Of a DNA stretch of 64,000 nt, positions 15,374 to 25,109 are shown in pieces. Each line of letters starts with the position of its first letter. Within the stretch, counting starts at the first letter, position 1. The DNA is from CAWJLE01 sp963843645 (GTDB taxonomy: Bacteria; Chloroflexota; Anaerolineae; DAOTYC01). The stretch covers positions 744,001 through 808,000 of the forward strand of contig CAWJLE010000005.1 in the NCBI GenBank assembly GCA_963843645.1. Reading direction: 5' to 3'. The notes under the pieces were generated by a model that saw only the letters and a program-made list of their open reading frames with translations, was not told the origin of the DNA and made no database searches. The translations under genes and the position numbers were made by a program.

Positions 15374-16852
15374 TTACTTGCCGCCGGAGCCGGTGCGTTC
15401 CAGTTCCTGAGACAGGTAGTCACGCTCCCAAACCGGATCGACCAGCTCAGCGAGCTTGCGGTCGTAAGCCAACATGCCCTCGTAGTAGGCTGGATCGGAA
15501 AGCGCTTCTGCCGCCGCCTCATCTTCAGGCTCGGGCTCAAAGCGGTTGATCAGGTCGCGCGCCTCCGCGTGATGATCGCGCATCGGGCACGGCAGCAGCC
15601 AGTTCCCGAAATGCTCCGGATCCTCGAAATTGGCATACTTGTCCTGCCAATTGCGAATGGCAGAGAAGAAGGGCTCACCCCAAACGTCATCCATCGTCTT
15701 GCCCGCCTTGAACACGTCGTTGACGTTGACCGGCGAGTACGGGAAGAAGACGCAGGGCATGACCTTGCCGTTCCAGTCGATGTACAGATAGCCGCCAGGC
15801 TTGCCGCTGGAAATGCAGCCGCCCGACGTCGTGCCGTAGGTCCAGAAATCTGCGACGAAGCGGTTCTTCTGGTTCATGATCTCCCAGGCACGGTTCCACA
15901 TCCACACGCGCTGCTCTGGCGTGGGCAGCAGGTCCAGCGTGAAGCCACGTCCGATCGGCATGTAGTGGAACATCCAGGCATAAAGCGCACCCTGCTCCTC
16001 GAAGAAGAAATCCAACACCTCGTCGGACAGGATCTCCTCACAATTGAAGCGGGTGGCGGTCAGGGAGATGCCGAACGGCACCCCGACATTGCGCAGGTTG
16101 CCCATCGAGGTGAGGATACGATCGAACACACCGTCGCCACGGCGATCGTCTGTCTTCTCTCGCATGCCTTCGACAGAGATGGCCGGAGTCAGGTTGCCGG
16201 CTCGTGCGATGCGCGCCGCCATTTCTGAGTCGATCAGTGTGCTGTTGGTGTACATCAGGAACATGCAATCATTGTGCTTTTCGACCATATCCAGCAGGCC
16301 CTTGCCATTAGAGCGGTAGGCCAGAGGCTCGCCACCGGAGATCGTGAAGAACCAGACGCCCCACTTCTCCTTGGCCTGGGTGATGATCTGATCGAACACG
16401 TCCCAGTCGAGCTTCTCTTTGTTCTCTCCCGAGCTGGCGTAGCAGCCTTTGCAGTGCAGGTTGCACGCTTTGCCGGGACTGATGACCAGAAAGCCGGGAG
16501 GGCCCAGACCATCGTGAGCAGCCATGAAGTTCTCGTAGGCCTTGACCTTCTCGGAGTTGAAGAGAATGTTCTTTGCCGTGTTGCGAATGATGCGCTGCGC
16601 AAACTGATCGGACAGATTCTTCTTCTCGAGAGCGCGTTCGACCGAATCGATCAGGCAATTGAGGATGCGCTTCTGATCCTCTATAACTTGGGGGGGGATG
16701 TTCGGCAACATCTGGTCGCTGATACGCGCCCGGACGTTGTCGAACACCGTCTTCCTGATGCGTCTGCTCTTCAAAGCTTGAGTCGACAGGTTGGCGAGCA
16801 AGTTAGCCCAATCGGGAGATAAGCCTCGCACGCCTTGTTTGTCAGCTAGCAT
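15374..16852 (-). CDS. Radical SAM/SPASM-like protein of unknown substrate
   Basis: A 492-residue radical SAM enzyme. About 115 N-terminal helical residues precede the cluster motif C130-x3-C134-x2-C137 (KACNLHCKGCYASS), then FTISGGEP, the SAM-binding GGE motif. C-terminal cysteines (GGCISSGKPGGYLYIDWNG, MPCVFFP, LLPCPMRD) suggest SPASM-like auxiliary cluster binding. The long N-terminal helical region is unusual. No peptide substrate or partner gene is adjacent. Start at 16852 is set by GGGAGG at 6-base spacing. Its transcript appears to have a roughly 385-base leader. Confidence 0.9.
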   Translation of the reverse strand: MLADKQGVRGLSPDWANLLANLSTQALKSRRIRKTVFDNVRARISDQMLPNIPPQVIEDQKRILNCLIDSVERALEKKNLSDQFAQRIIRNTAKNILFNSEKVKAYENFMAAHDGLGPPGFLVISPGKACNLHCKGCYASSGENKEKLDWDVFDQIITQAKEKWGVWFFTISGGEPLAYRSNGKGLLDMVEKHNDCMFLMYTNSTLIDSEMAARIARAGNLTPAISVEGMREKTDDRRGDGVFDRILTSMGNLRNVGVPFGISLTATRFNCEEILSDEVLDFFFEEQGALYAWMFHYMPIGRGFTLDLLPTPEQRVWMWNRAWEIMNQKNRFVADFWTYGTTSGGCISSGKPGGYLYIDWNGKVMPCVFFPYSPVNVNDVFKAGKTMDDVWGEPFFSAIRNWQDKYANFEDPEHFGNWLLPCPMRDHHAEARDLINRFEPEPEDEAAAEALSDPAYYEGMLAYDRKLAELVDPVWERDYLSQELERTGSGGK

Positions 16853-17366
16853 GATGTGCCTCCCTTGCTGAGTGTACTTCGACGACAAAGCTCCACTCGC
16901 ATCAAGTCGAAATATGGGGGTGTTTTGGGGCAAACCAATAGCCAGGCTCAGAAGCAATGGACCAGACGTGCGGGGCACAAAAAGTGCGGTGGTCGACACC
17001 CAGAAATAAGAGATGATTTGGGCGGACCCGACTGCGGTAGAGTACCTCGAAGGAGTTCTCCAAGACAGCACGACTGGCCTGCCTGGCTTTCGTCGCTCTA
17101 TGCGACCAAAACGAGCGCGTCACCTCCTTTCAATACACAGCCATCGTTCACGATGCTGGTCACCCATTGCTCGGGGCGAGAGACGGACCGATGGTCCGCC
17201 CGACCTGGAAGTTGTGGACAGAAAATGCATAACACTCAAATATTATAGCACAGAATGCTCAAGCTGTGAAGTGGTTGAGTGCGCGAATATGGGAATTCGG
17301 TACCAGGGTTACACCGGCAGTTCGCAGTCTGTCCAGCGGTTGCGGGCTGGATCAGGTCAGCTTCAC
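16853..17366. other. 514-base gene-free region: long leader of the radical SAM gene
   Basis: Holds the promoter at 17242-17270 (minus) and a long 5' leader. Inside the leader, near 17125-17135 (minus), is an isolated AAAGGAGGTGAC ribosome-binding-site-like stretch with no convincing gene after it. No known riboswitch or T-box pattern was recognised. Confidence 0.5.
17242..17270 (-). promoter_or_regulatory. Candidate promoter for the radical SAM gene
   Basis: On the minus strand TTCACA, 17 bases, perfect TATAAT; about 390 bases from the start codon. Confidence 0.6.
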
Positions 17367-20202
17367 CTACTTGAGGATCCCTGACAGAGCAGCCAGACCG
17401 ATGGGGATGAGGAGCCAGCCCAAGATCACGTGGACGCGGAGATAATCGCGCACGAGCCAGTATTCCTTCCGAGGGGTCCAGCGGTTGGCGGTCAGCAGGT
17501 CGAGCACCGGCACGAACAGGTCGAGGCTGTACCAGAGCGCGCTGTAGCCGTGTTCAGCATACTCCGGCCTGAGCGGTTCCATGTACCGTCGCCGGAACAT
17601 GAACACACCGATGGCGACGATCAGAGCGCCCCAGATAAAGGCTCGCGCCGGCCGACGTCCAAAAACCACGAACGCGTCCAGGATCAGGTTCCACCACCAT
17701 CCGGGCGAGGTTGGGCCGCCTAGAACCTCGACGCGTTCTCGCCTCCTCTCCGCAACGAAAACCGCGTCGGCCTGCTCGGGATAGCCGCGCTGCCGATAAT
17801 ACTGCTCCAAAGTAGAGTACACGTCGGCGCTGTAGGCGGCGTGATTCGCCCAGTCGAGCAGTGTCTGCCAGCTGTTGGCCTCGTTTCCGGCGCTGATGTT
17901 CCGGTAAGTGATTCCATCCAGTCTGACTTGCCGGGTGTCCGTGGGCCAGACTGCGTGCGTTAGGAGCAGCGTTTGCAGGCTGGAGTCCTGAAGCGCTGCC
18001 TGCGTGTCTATCGTCACGTCGTCCAAGACGCACGGACCGAGCACCTGCAACGATGGCGCCACCCATCCTTGCGAAAGATGCAGTCTCTCCAGAAGCAGTT
18101 CTCGCTTGACCATCAGCCGCGACATGTCGAGTTTGGGCAGGTCGAGCGGTAGGTTTTCGCTGCTCCCCGACAACGTCAGGTCCAGAAAAGTGGCGTCCGC
18201 CATCGATATGGGCGCGGCGGCCGTCACGTCCTGCATCCATACGGAATCACCGACCGTCATGCCGTTGAACGCCACCGAAGCCTCGTCGAGATACTTGAAC
18301 TGAGCGTTATCGAGAATGAATTGGCCGCCGACCTCACCCCCGATGAAAATGACCGGACCTGTGAAAAGCGTCTTGGTGAATGAGGCAATGCCGCCCACTT
18401 TGAAGTTGCCGAAGTTCGCCGGTTGGCGTCCGACGCAGTGTGTGCCGTCGATTTCCAGGTTGAGGCCAACGTCGGTGTGGCTGAAGTCCAACGGTCCGGC
18501 AAAAACTGCGTCGTGCATGAAAACGCTGCCGCCGACTTTCATGCTCACGAAACTTGCGCGTCCGTCGGTGTTGGTGAAACGCGTACCGTTGGCCAACAGG
18601 TCTCCGTCAATGTGCGCGCCGATGAACTCCACGGTCGAGCTAAACACTGCATCGGTCATGAAGACGTAGCCTTGTGTATCCAGATCGCTGAAGCCGGCCT
18701 TCCCCTGGGAGTTCGAGAACTGCATGCCATCAGCGTGCACTCCCAGAACGGAGTTCAGGCCGAAGTCGGCCGACCCGGCAAACTCCGTGCGGGAGAAGGT
18801 GGCAATGCCACCGACTTTCATCGAGCTGAAGCTGATCGATCCTGTTGGGTTGGTAAAGCGCGCTTCGTAGGCGGTAAAGTCCGCGCCGACGTTCATGCGA
18901 TTGAAGAGGGCCGGGCCGGCGAAAGACGCATCGGTGAAGTAAGCATGGCCACCGATTTCGCATCTCGCTGAAATTGGGTCCATGGTCCGGACTAGTGAAC
19001 TGCGCTGAATCTGCGTACAGGTCGAGCGCCACCGCGGCGTAGTTGAAGTCGGCTGGTCCGTTGAAGATGGCCTTGTTGATGGACGCGTGTCCTCCGACCT
19101 TCATGGTGCTGAACGTGGCGTCCTGTTCTGGACTGGTGAACTGCGCTTCCGCTGCTTCAAAGTCCATGCCGACTTCCGTGCGGCCGAAATCGGCGCGTCC
19201 GGCAAATGTGGCCTGACGGAAGAACGCGTAGCCGACGACCTTGAGCGAGCTGAAGCTGGCGCCGGCGGTGGGGTTCGTGAATCGGGCCTGGCTGGCCACG
19301 AAATTGCCTCCGACCTGGGCGTCGAAGAAATCGACCGGACCGGACATTTCGGCGCCGACCAGTCCCAAAGATCCACCGACCTTGAGTGCACTGAACGTGA
19401 CGCCAGGCTGCACATGGGTGAAGCGAGCCTGATCGGCGCTGAGGTCGCCGTCGATAGTCGCGCCGGAGAAATAGGTTGGCCCGGCGAAGAGCGCCTGCTG
19501 CAGGTGAGCCGTGCCGCCGACGTGCACGTGCGAGAGACCGGCGCCCACGCGAGTATCCAGGAATTCGGCTCCGCCAGCGATCAGATCACGCCCAACCGTC
19601 AAATAATTCAAATTGGCCGGGCCCTCGAAGATCGTCCGAAAGAGGCCGAGAGAGTGGTCGACGCGTACGTCAACGAGACTGACGTTAGCCTTGAATCGGG
19701 TATTGCTCAGGTCCACAGCGCTTGCCCAATGACTCAGAGACAGGTCGACCGTGCTCTCGAAGCGACACCCGGTCAGCCAGACCTCAAAAGGTACTTCCGC
19801 GTTGTGAAGATCGATGGTATCGGAGATGACGGCCCCAACGATGCGTACGCCGTGACGCGATGCCAGGCTGCCGGTCAGCGGCTGGGTGATCAGGTTTTGT
19901 AGGAACGTCCCGCTCAGGAGGCGATCCCTCTCCGCCGGGAAATGCTTCGAGAGGTCGGCGGTTTCGCCGGCAGCGACCTGTTCAGCGACCCATCGTTCGG
20001 CCAAGTCCCTCGATGGGCCGGATGGGCTCACGGTCGGCGAAACGACGGCGGTGGCGACTGGAGTCGCTGTGGCGGGAAGAAGTGTGCCTGGGGCCTGCGC
20101 GCCCGCCCGGTCCGGCATGAAACATGACAGCAGCAATACCGCGCCGAGACAGACGGCGAACCCGGTCAGGATGGGGAGGCATCGGTTTCCGGTCACGCTC
20201 AA
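17367..20202 (-). CDS. Secreted/membrane-anchored 47-residue-repeat (pentapeptide-like beta-helix) protein, frameshift near 18960
   Basis: Reading through one single-base frameshift gives about 944 residues. A signal sequence (hydrophobic to about residue 27, possible lipobox LLSC) is followed by a Thr/Pro linker, then some nine degenerate repeats of about 47 residues with the pattern KVGG-A-F--A-F-GP-DF--A-VG-D--A--A-FT-P---FS, consistent with a right-handed beta-helix. The C-terminus has two membrane helices separated by a loop (AFIWGALIVAIGVFMF and VILGWLLIPIGLAALSG), a tail also seen on other bacterial pentapeptide-type proteins. Start is TTG at 20202 or GTG at 20196. At the break, CGAAATCGG with one A removed restores the repeat. 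The function is unknown; a surface or pore-associated role is inference. Confidence 0.8.
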
Positions 20203-20286
20203 AGATAGCTAGCTCCTAGAGCTGGCGTACGGCGCAGAGATCTCCAAACATACGTGAATGCACAACGCCCCCGGGGTCCGTCGACG

Positions 20287-21432
20287 TCATGTCGATTGCC
20301 ACAATGCGCCGGTTGTGGCATCGATATCGCGAGAGAATTCCGCGCCGCCGGCACTCCACTTCGCGCGTATCGTCCACATCGGGCTGCCATCGACGGAAGA
20401 GAACAAAGTAAAGTCGTTGATCTCGGCTTCAGGGTTCTCGTCCAGGAACTGACGCCCACCGTTGTCGAGAAAGACCTGCATGGCCTCCGTGCTGTCGATC
20501 CAGTCGGTCCCGAGCCCGTCGGCCAGGAAGAAGTAGTCCTCTCCGCCCTGCGCCGTGTCGATCTGCCCGCCGCTGACGACGACCTCGTAGTCGGCGTCGA
20601 TGATGTCTGCATCCGGGCTCGCCATAAACGTCAGGTCCCACTCGCGGCATTTGCCCAGCAGGTTGGCATCGGTACAGAATGCTTCGCCGAGAACTGCGTC
20701 CGGGGACCATGGTTCCACATCAGGCCAGGCCACATCGTAGGCCTCGTGCGCACTCGTGAACCCGGCCGCTCGCGGTGTCGGCTTCGGCGTAGGGGTACTC
20801 AAACGCGGATGCAGTGTTGGCTTCGGCGTAGGGGTACTCAGAGGCGGATGCGGTGTTGGGGTGGGCGTTTGACCCGGCCGAGCCGCCCCCAACTGGATGC
20901 TGTCCAGGAGAGCGTCGAAATAGGACCGGTACCGCTCCCAGGCTGTGGCCGGGGAAGCGACGATGATTCCATAAGCGTAACGGCCCTTGATCACACGGTA
21001 TATGCTGCCCTCGAGCTTGACCTTGGAGCTGTTCACGCTTGTGAAAGAGGCGACGTCTGCCGCAATACCCGAAATCGGGCGTGTATGTGCCGGTGCGGAG
21101 GTGAAATCGTCCGCTGTTCCCTTGATCTGATCCATCACGTCCTGGAACATTTCCTCCAACGCATAGTCAGGATTGGCGTAGGTCGGGGATCGCGTGATTA
21201 GACACACACCGCTGACGCCGTCCGATTTGGCCGGGTCGCTGCTCAGGGCGATGACGTCCGCCGCTGCCTGTTCCACCTCCCAGGACGCGGGATACGTTAC
21301 GGTCAACGCCCACTCCGGCTTCCGATAGGTTCTCGTGTCTGTCTGCGGCAGAGGCCCACCCCAGGCCGGAAGGGCCGATAGGGCCAGCATCGACAACGCA
21401 GTCAGCCAACCGACGATCGCCTGGTGCTTCAT
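20287..21432 (-). CDS. Secreted protein with PsbP-like N-terminal domain (paralogue A)
   Basis: A 381-residue exported protein: signal peptide (MKHQAIVGWLTALSMLALSA), an N-terminal domain beginning TYRKPEWALTVTYPASWEVE, a Thr/Pro linker of near-identical TPTPKPT units, and a C-terminal domain of about 150 residues (AHEAYDVAWPDVEPWSPDAV ...) that I do not recognise. The N-terminal domain is shared with the next gene upstream (21609-22718), so the pair arose by duplication. The start at 21432 has AAGGAG 8 bases upstream. Role unknown; probably cell surface. Confidence 0.82.
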   Translation of the reverse strand: MKHQAIVGWLTALSMLALSALPAWGGPLPQTDTRTYRKPEWALTVTYPASWEVEQAAADVIALSSDPAKSDGVSGVCLITRSPTYANPDYALEEMFQDVMDQIKGTADDFTSAPAHTRPISGIAADVASFTSVNSSKVKLEGSIYRVIKGRYAYGIIVASPATAWERYRSYFDALLDSIQLGAARPGQTPTPTPHPPLSTPTPKPTLHPRLSTPTPKPTPRAAGFTSAHEAYDVAWPDVEPWSPDAVLGEAFCTDANLLGKCREWDLTFMASPDADIIDADYEVVVSGGQIDTAQGGEDYFFLADGLGTDWIDSTEAMQVFLDNGGRQFLDENPEAEINDFTLFSSVDGSPMWTIRAKWSAGGAEFSRDIDATTGALWQST

Positions 21433-21537
21433 GGTGGGCTCTCCTTTCATTTGCCGAGTCATCACCCGAACGGCGCCGTCTATCTTCCTTCTCGCGGCGG
21501 CAGTCGAGCAAAGTTGAGACTCAGCCAGTCATAGAAT

Positions 21538-21581
21538 CGGGAGACGCCCCCGCACGAGTGGACCCGCCGGGGCGCCTCCCG
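21538..21581 (-). terminator. GC-rich hairpin between paralogues
   Basis: Arms 21538-21550 and 21569-21581 (CGGGAGACGCCCC and its near complement) lie just downstream of the 21609 stop on the minus strand. No T tract, so weak support. Confidence 0.5.
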
Positions 21582-21608
21582 TCGCCGTGGTGCGCAAATG
21601 CCGCTTGC

Positions 21609-22718
21609 TTATGTGGTGATCGTGACGGTCCCCGTAAGGGGGGACGTGCCGGTCAGGACGCCGGTACCGGTGAGAGGAGTCGTCGGCGTTAGTATGCCCG
21701 TCTCCGTCAATGGGACAGTCGACTCGATGGCCGTGGGACTGACCACGACGGTCATCGTCGCAGCAGGCGTAGCCGCCGAAATCGTCGCGGTCGGTGTCGC
21801 CCTTCGCGGCGCGGGGACCGCCGATTCGTTCTGCTGCGCCGCGCCGGTCGTGGCAGTTGGGCTGACGGCCTCGGTCGCTGTCTCTGTCGGCATTTCAGTC
21901 ACTTCTTCTGTCGGCTGCTCGGTTGCTTCTTCGGTCACCGCGACTGGCGGCTCTTCGGTCACCGCAACCGGCGGCTCTTCGGTGACCGCGACCGGCGGCT
22001 CCTCGGTCACCGCGACCGGCGGCTCCTCGGTGACCGCGACCGGCGGCTCTTCGGTCATCTCGATCATCGGTTCCTGAGTCGGCTCCATTGGCTCCTCAGT
22101 GGGAGTAGCCGTGGGCCGCGGTCTGGGCTGAACCGTCGTCGGGCCGGGCGCAGGCCGATGTGACTGTCGGGTCGGAGCACGCGTCGGAGGAGCTGCACCA
22201 ATTCTGATGCTACTCAGGATCGAATCCAACTGATCCAGATGTTGCTCCCAGGTGGCCGACAACATGGCGGTAACGATCCCGAAGCCGTCTTCGCCTTTGG
22301 TGAAGATGTAGATGTCGCCCTCAACCGGTACACCCGAGATCGTGGCCACCCAGGTGGCGGTCCGGGCCTCCACTCCGGCGACAGTGACGGGCGAGCCCGG
22401 CTGCACCTGCACGTCTTCGGCGTCCACTCCTTCCTGGGAGGCCACGTCCCAGAGAACGTCCTCCAGGCTGTAGTTGGGATCGGCGTAAATCGAATCGCGC
22501 ACGAGGGTCATGCCTGCCAGGTCGTATCCGTTGTTGAAGCTGATGTCCACCAGGTCCGGCGTATACTCGTCCACCTCCCAACCCATCGGGAATTGCAGGG
22601 TCAAGCCCCAGCCCGCGTTTCTATAAGTCTGCAAGCCTTGGGCTTGGGCGGGAATCAGGGTCGCGAACAGAACGAGAATCAACACGGCAGCAAATAGGGC
22701 AACAGTCGTCCTTTTCAT
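21609..22718 (-). CDS. Secreted protein with PsbP-like N-terminal domain and Glu/Pro repeats (paralogue B)
   Basis: A 369-residue exported protein: signal peptide (MKRTTVALFAAVLILVLFA), a domain of about 160 residues starting TYRNAGWGLTLQFPMGWEVD with the shared DPNYSLEDVLWDV block, then a long Thr/Pro/Glu-rich tail containing five tandem copies of EEPPVAVT and ending in TPLTGTG-type repeats. The tail looks like a cell-wall-spanning stalk without a visible anchor motif. AAGGAG lies 11 bases before the ATG. It shares its N-terminal domain with the downstream gene. Confidence 0.82.
   Translation of the reverse strand: MKRTTVALFAAVLILVLFATLIPAQAQGLQTYRNAGWGLTLQFPMGWEVDEYTPDLVDISFNNGYDLAGMTLVRDSIYADPNYSLEDVLWDVASQEGVDAEDVQVQPGSPVTVAGVEARTATWVATISGVPVEGDIYIFTKGEDGFGIVTAMLSATWEQHLDQLDSILSSIRIGAAPPTRAPTRQSHRPAPGPTTVQPRPRPTATPTEEPMEPTQEPMIEMTEEPPVAVTEEPPVAVTEEPPVAVTEEPPVAVTEEPPVAVTEEATEQPTEEVTEMPTETATEAVSPTATTGAAQQNESAVPAPRRATPTATISAATPAATMTVVVSPTAIESTVPLTETGILTPTTPLTGTGVLTGTSPLTGTVTITT
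21931..22050. repeat. Five tandem 24-bp repeats inside paralogue B
   Basis: Units such as TCGGTCACCGCGACCGGCGG plus four bases, with a few synonymous changes, encode the octapeptide EEPPVAVT on the minus strand. Copy number may vary between strains. Confidence 0.9.
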
Positions 22719-23228
22719 CGACAACGAGGCTCCTTTCTTTTCCGGGGAAGTCGCCAGCAGCAAGGACACACAATTTTGTGCCTGAATGGAACGAGTCTCA
22801 GCTCAGTCTGGTCCTGGAGTACTACAAGACAGCAATTCTAGTATATCACCGAAATCGACTTATTTCAATTGCGATTCGGACGAGCAATGGGGTATCGCGT
22901 GTAACTGCCGCGCCGGCCTGGCGATTGGAGGACACTGTGGCAAATTCATTTCGCCGTTCTTGCGAGCCACGAATGCTGCCCCGAATACACGAATAAGAAC
23001 GTCGCAAGAAGACGATATTCGTGTATTCGGGGCAGCATTCGTGGCTCGCAAGAACGGCGAAATGAATTTGCCGAGTACCGTTGACTCCCAGACGCTCCGG
23101 CGCGAGTGTTTCTCCACACTCGTATTGGAATTGACGCCTTGGTCTACTACTCCGCAACATGCTAGCGCGAAGGCGCAGAGTGGAATTCGCTCCGCGCCTT
23201 TCTCATGCTTCCAGCATTTACGGGCGTG
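22719..23228. other. 510-base gene-free region holding a large perfect palindrome
   Basis: No coding sequence could be supported. The region is dominated by the inverted repeat at 22939-23072; the remainder is plain intergenic sequence between two leftward genes. Confidence 0.6.
22939..23072. repeat. Perfect inverted repeat with 57-base arms and 20-base loop
   Basis: Arms 22939-22995 and 23016-23072 are exact reverse complements; the loop is 22996-23015. The arms include CCGAATACACGAATA. No ORF lies inside. Exactness over 57 bases implies recent origin, gene conversion or selection. Confidence 0.95.
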
Positions 23229-25109
23229 CTATCTTAGAGGAAAGAGGGCCAGGTAGTCATCCAGCGAGCCTCTATCCAGGCAGCATTCGATGATCTTGCG
23301 CCCCTCGGCGTCCAGCTCGGGCTCGGCCAGGTAGGGCTGCAGCTCGGTGCTGAAAAATTCCTGCAACATCTCGGCTCCGGCATCGTAAGCCTCGTCGCCG
23401 ACTTCGTACTGCAGGTTGACCTCCAGCATCCACTCGGGAATGTGGGCACCCTCCACCTGCATCGTGCGGATGGCATAGCCCAATAGGGGGCACCGCGCCG
23501 GCTTGAGCTGGTCGGGTCGGAACTTGGCGCCTGAGCGGCGGGCGAGGTATTCGCGGGCGATCCACTCCGGCATAAAACCGACGCGCCACGCGCCGATGTG
23601 CTGGTTGGGAGTCAGCGTGTAGCGGGTACTGGGCGTCGTCTGGATTTGTCTCAGCAACAAGTTGGCGTGGATGACGCGGCGACCAGTTGCAAACGGCCAG
23701 AACGAACCGACGCCTTCGGAAGCCAGGCCATCGCTGCTCGTGATACTCGGGTTGGCGTAGCCGCGAGGTGCGACGAGTCGCCACAGCCAGGCCAGAGCCG
23801 GCGGCAGCAGGTGGAGCATGCCGGCGATGCCGTAGCTTGGAGCCTCGCGAGTACAGGGCGGCGTGCGGACACCGAAGTTGCGTACGTCCACTTCGACCGG
23901 GCCGTTCACGACGCCAGGCATCAGGCGGCGCGGCAGGATGACCCGCGGATTGGAGCAGGGTTTCCCCGGCTTGTCTTCCACAGGCTCCCACACCAGGCAG
24001 GTCGCGTCCGGGACGGCGTGCAGGTTGAGGAACACGATCGGCTCCGGAGGATGGATGCAGATACGCTCCAGGTTCGGATCCAGGCCGTAGCCGGTGATGT
24101 GGTCCAGCCGAATGAACCAGGCCTCTTCGCCGTCACGAACGACGAGCCTCTGGCTCCCATTCTGCAGGTGCGGATGGCAAATGGCCATGTCGTCAGTCAC
24201 CGGACGCAGCTCGCAGCCCTGGGTCAGCGTGAGCAAGCGCCGCTGCCCGGTGACCACGTTCTGGCCCAGTAGAAGGCGGCCGTCCGGTTCGCGATGAGGA
24301 TAGCTCAGCATCTCGCTTTTGCCGCCGCCGCTGGCGCCCTCGTGCATAATCGTAACGATGTTGTCGTATGGGGTGACGACCTCGACCGTCGAGCCGTGAG
24401 CGGTTATCCAGCCTTCCTCCTCACCGATGTGCAGCAGAATGCCGTAGACGCCCTTCTTGGCGCTCGGCCCCAGGTAGAGGTTGAGCGAGAAGATCTCGTG
24501 CAGGCCGTGGGTGCGGTTGTGGACCACAATCTGCCGCCCGTCGCAATGGCTGTGCCGAAAGGGAGGGGCCAGGTAGATGATTGCCCGTGGACAGAAGTCA
24601 TCGGGCAGTTCGTCGGGGGACAGCATGCCTTGAAGATCGGCCAGCGCCACAGCAAAGAAAGCGGCGCTCTCCGGCGCGACCAGAAGCGTGTCGTAGCCCA
24701 GATCCGGCCCGCCGGCGCGGAACGGCTGCACGATCAGCCTTTGGGTGCCCAGCCACTCCAGGATCTCGATGCGCAGCGAGCCGAACAGATAGCCGAATCG
24801 ACTCTCGAAACGCGACTTGTCGCTGGGGTTGTGGTCGGCGATCAGCAAGCAGTCAGGATCGCGGCGCCGCATGTACGGTTCGCCGAAGTTCACGCCGATA
24901 CCATTGCGACAGCGGACTACGGTCGCTTCTTTGACACGGCCAACGTCCGGTACGTCGAATTCCACATCGAAGCGATCCGCTCCCGCTCCCCCCAGAGCCA
25001 GTTCCAGCAGCGCTTCGCGGTTATCCGGAGTGATCGCCGACGGTGCCGCGCTTAAGGCGGCCTTGATTTGAGGCGGCAGAGTCACTCTGTCCCACGAGAA
25101 TAACGCCAT
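23229..25109 (-). CDS. DUF4914 family protein (PEPCK-like P-loop protein)
   Basis: A 626-residue protein matching the DUF4914 family, whose function is unknown. The visible landmark is EGASGGGKSEML at about residues 256-267, a P-loop of the kind seen in phosphoenolpyruvate carboxykinase-like and HPr-kinase-like folds; a preceding segment SNP/DNIVTIMH and a late GLASEGVGSFWPFATGRR block also look conserved. It is cytoplasmic, with no signal or membrane helix. ATG at 25109 has GAGGAG 6 bases upstream. It stands alone under the promoter at 25244-25272. A nucleotide-dependent kinase or carboxykinase activity is inference from the P-loop. Confidence 0.85.
   Translation of the reverse strand: MALFSWDRVTLPPQIKAALSAAPSAITPDNREALLELALGGAGADRFDVEFDVPDVGRVKEATVVRCRNGIGVNFGEPYMRRRDPDCLLIADHNPSDKSRFESRFGYLFGSLRIEILEWLGTQRLIVQPFRAGGPDLGYDTLLVAPESAAFFAVALADLQGMLSPDELPDDFCPRAIIYLAPPFRHSHCDGRQIVVHNRTHGLHEIFSLNLYLGPSAKKGVYGILLHIGEEEGWITAHGSTVEVVTPYDNIVTIMHEGASGGGKSEMLSYPHREPDGRLLLGQNVVTGQRRLLTLTQGCELRPVTDDMAICHPHLQNGSQRLVVRDGEEAWFIRLDHITGYGLDPNLERICIHPPEPIVFLNLHAVPDATCLVWEPVEDKPGKPCSNPRVILPRRLMPGVVNGPVEVDVRNFGVRTPPCTREAPSYGIAGMLHLLPPALAWLWRLVAPRGYANPSITSSDGLASEGVGSFWPFATGRRVIHANLLLRQIQTTPSTRYTLTPNQHIGAWRVGFMPEWIAREYLARRSGAKFRPDQLKPARCPLLGYAIRTMQVEGAHIPEWMLEVNLQYEVGDEAYDAGAEMLQEFFSTELQPYLAEPELDAEGRKIIECCLDRGSLDDYLALFPLR

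Noticed and set aside
14272..15549. A 425-codon plus-strand frame overlapping the MFS transporter
   Set aside because: Frame-shifted shadow: Arg/Gly-rich composition typical of a high-GC off-frame, while the MFS frame has clear helices and motifs.
16902..17123. A 73-codon frame (GTG start) in the radical SAM leader
   Set aside because: The GTG lies inside the Shine-Dalgarno-like stretch itself, and the product shows no recognisable feature.
21931..22050. Regular 24-base repeats considered as a CRISPR array
   Set aside because: No spacers: units are contiguous, coding and in frame (octapeptide EEPPVAVT).
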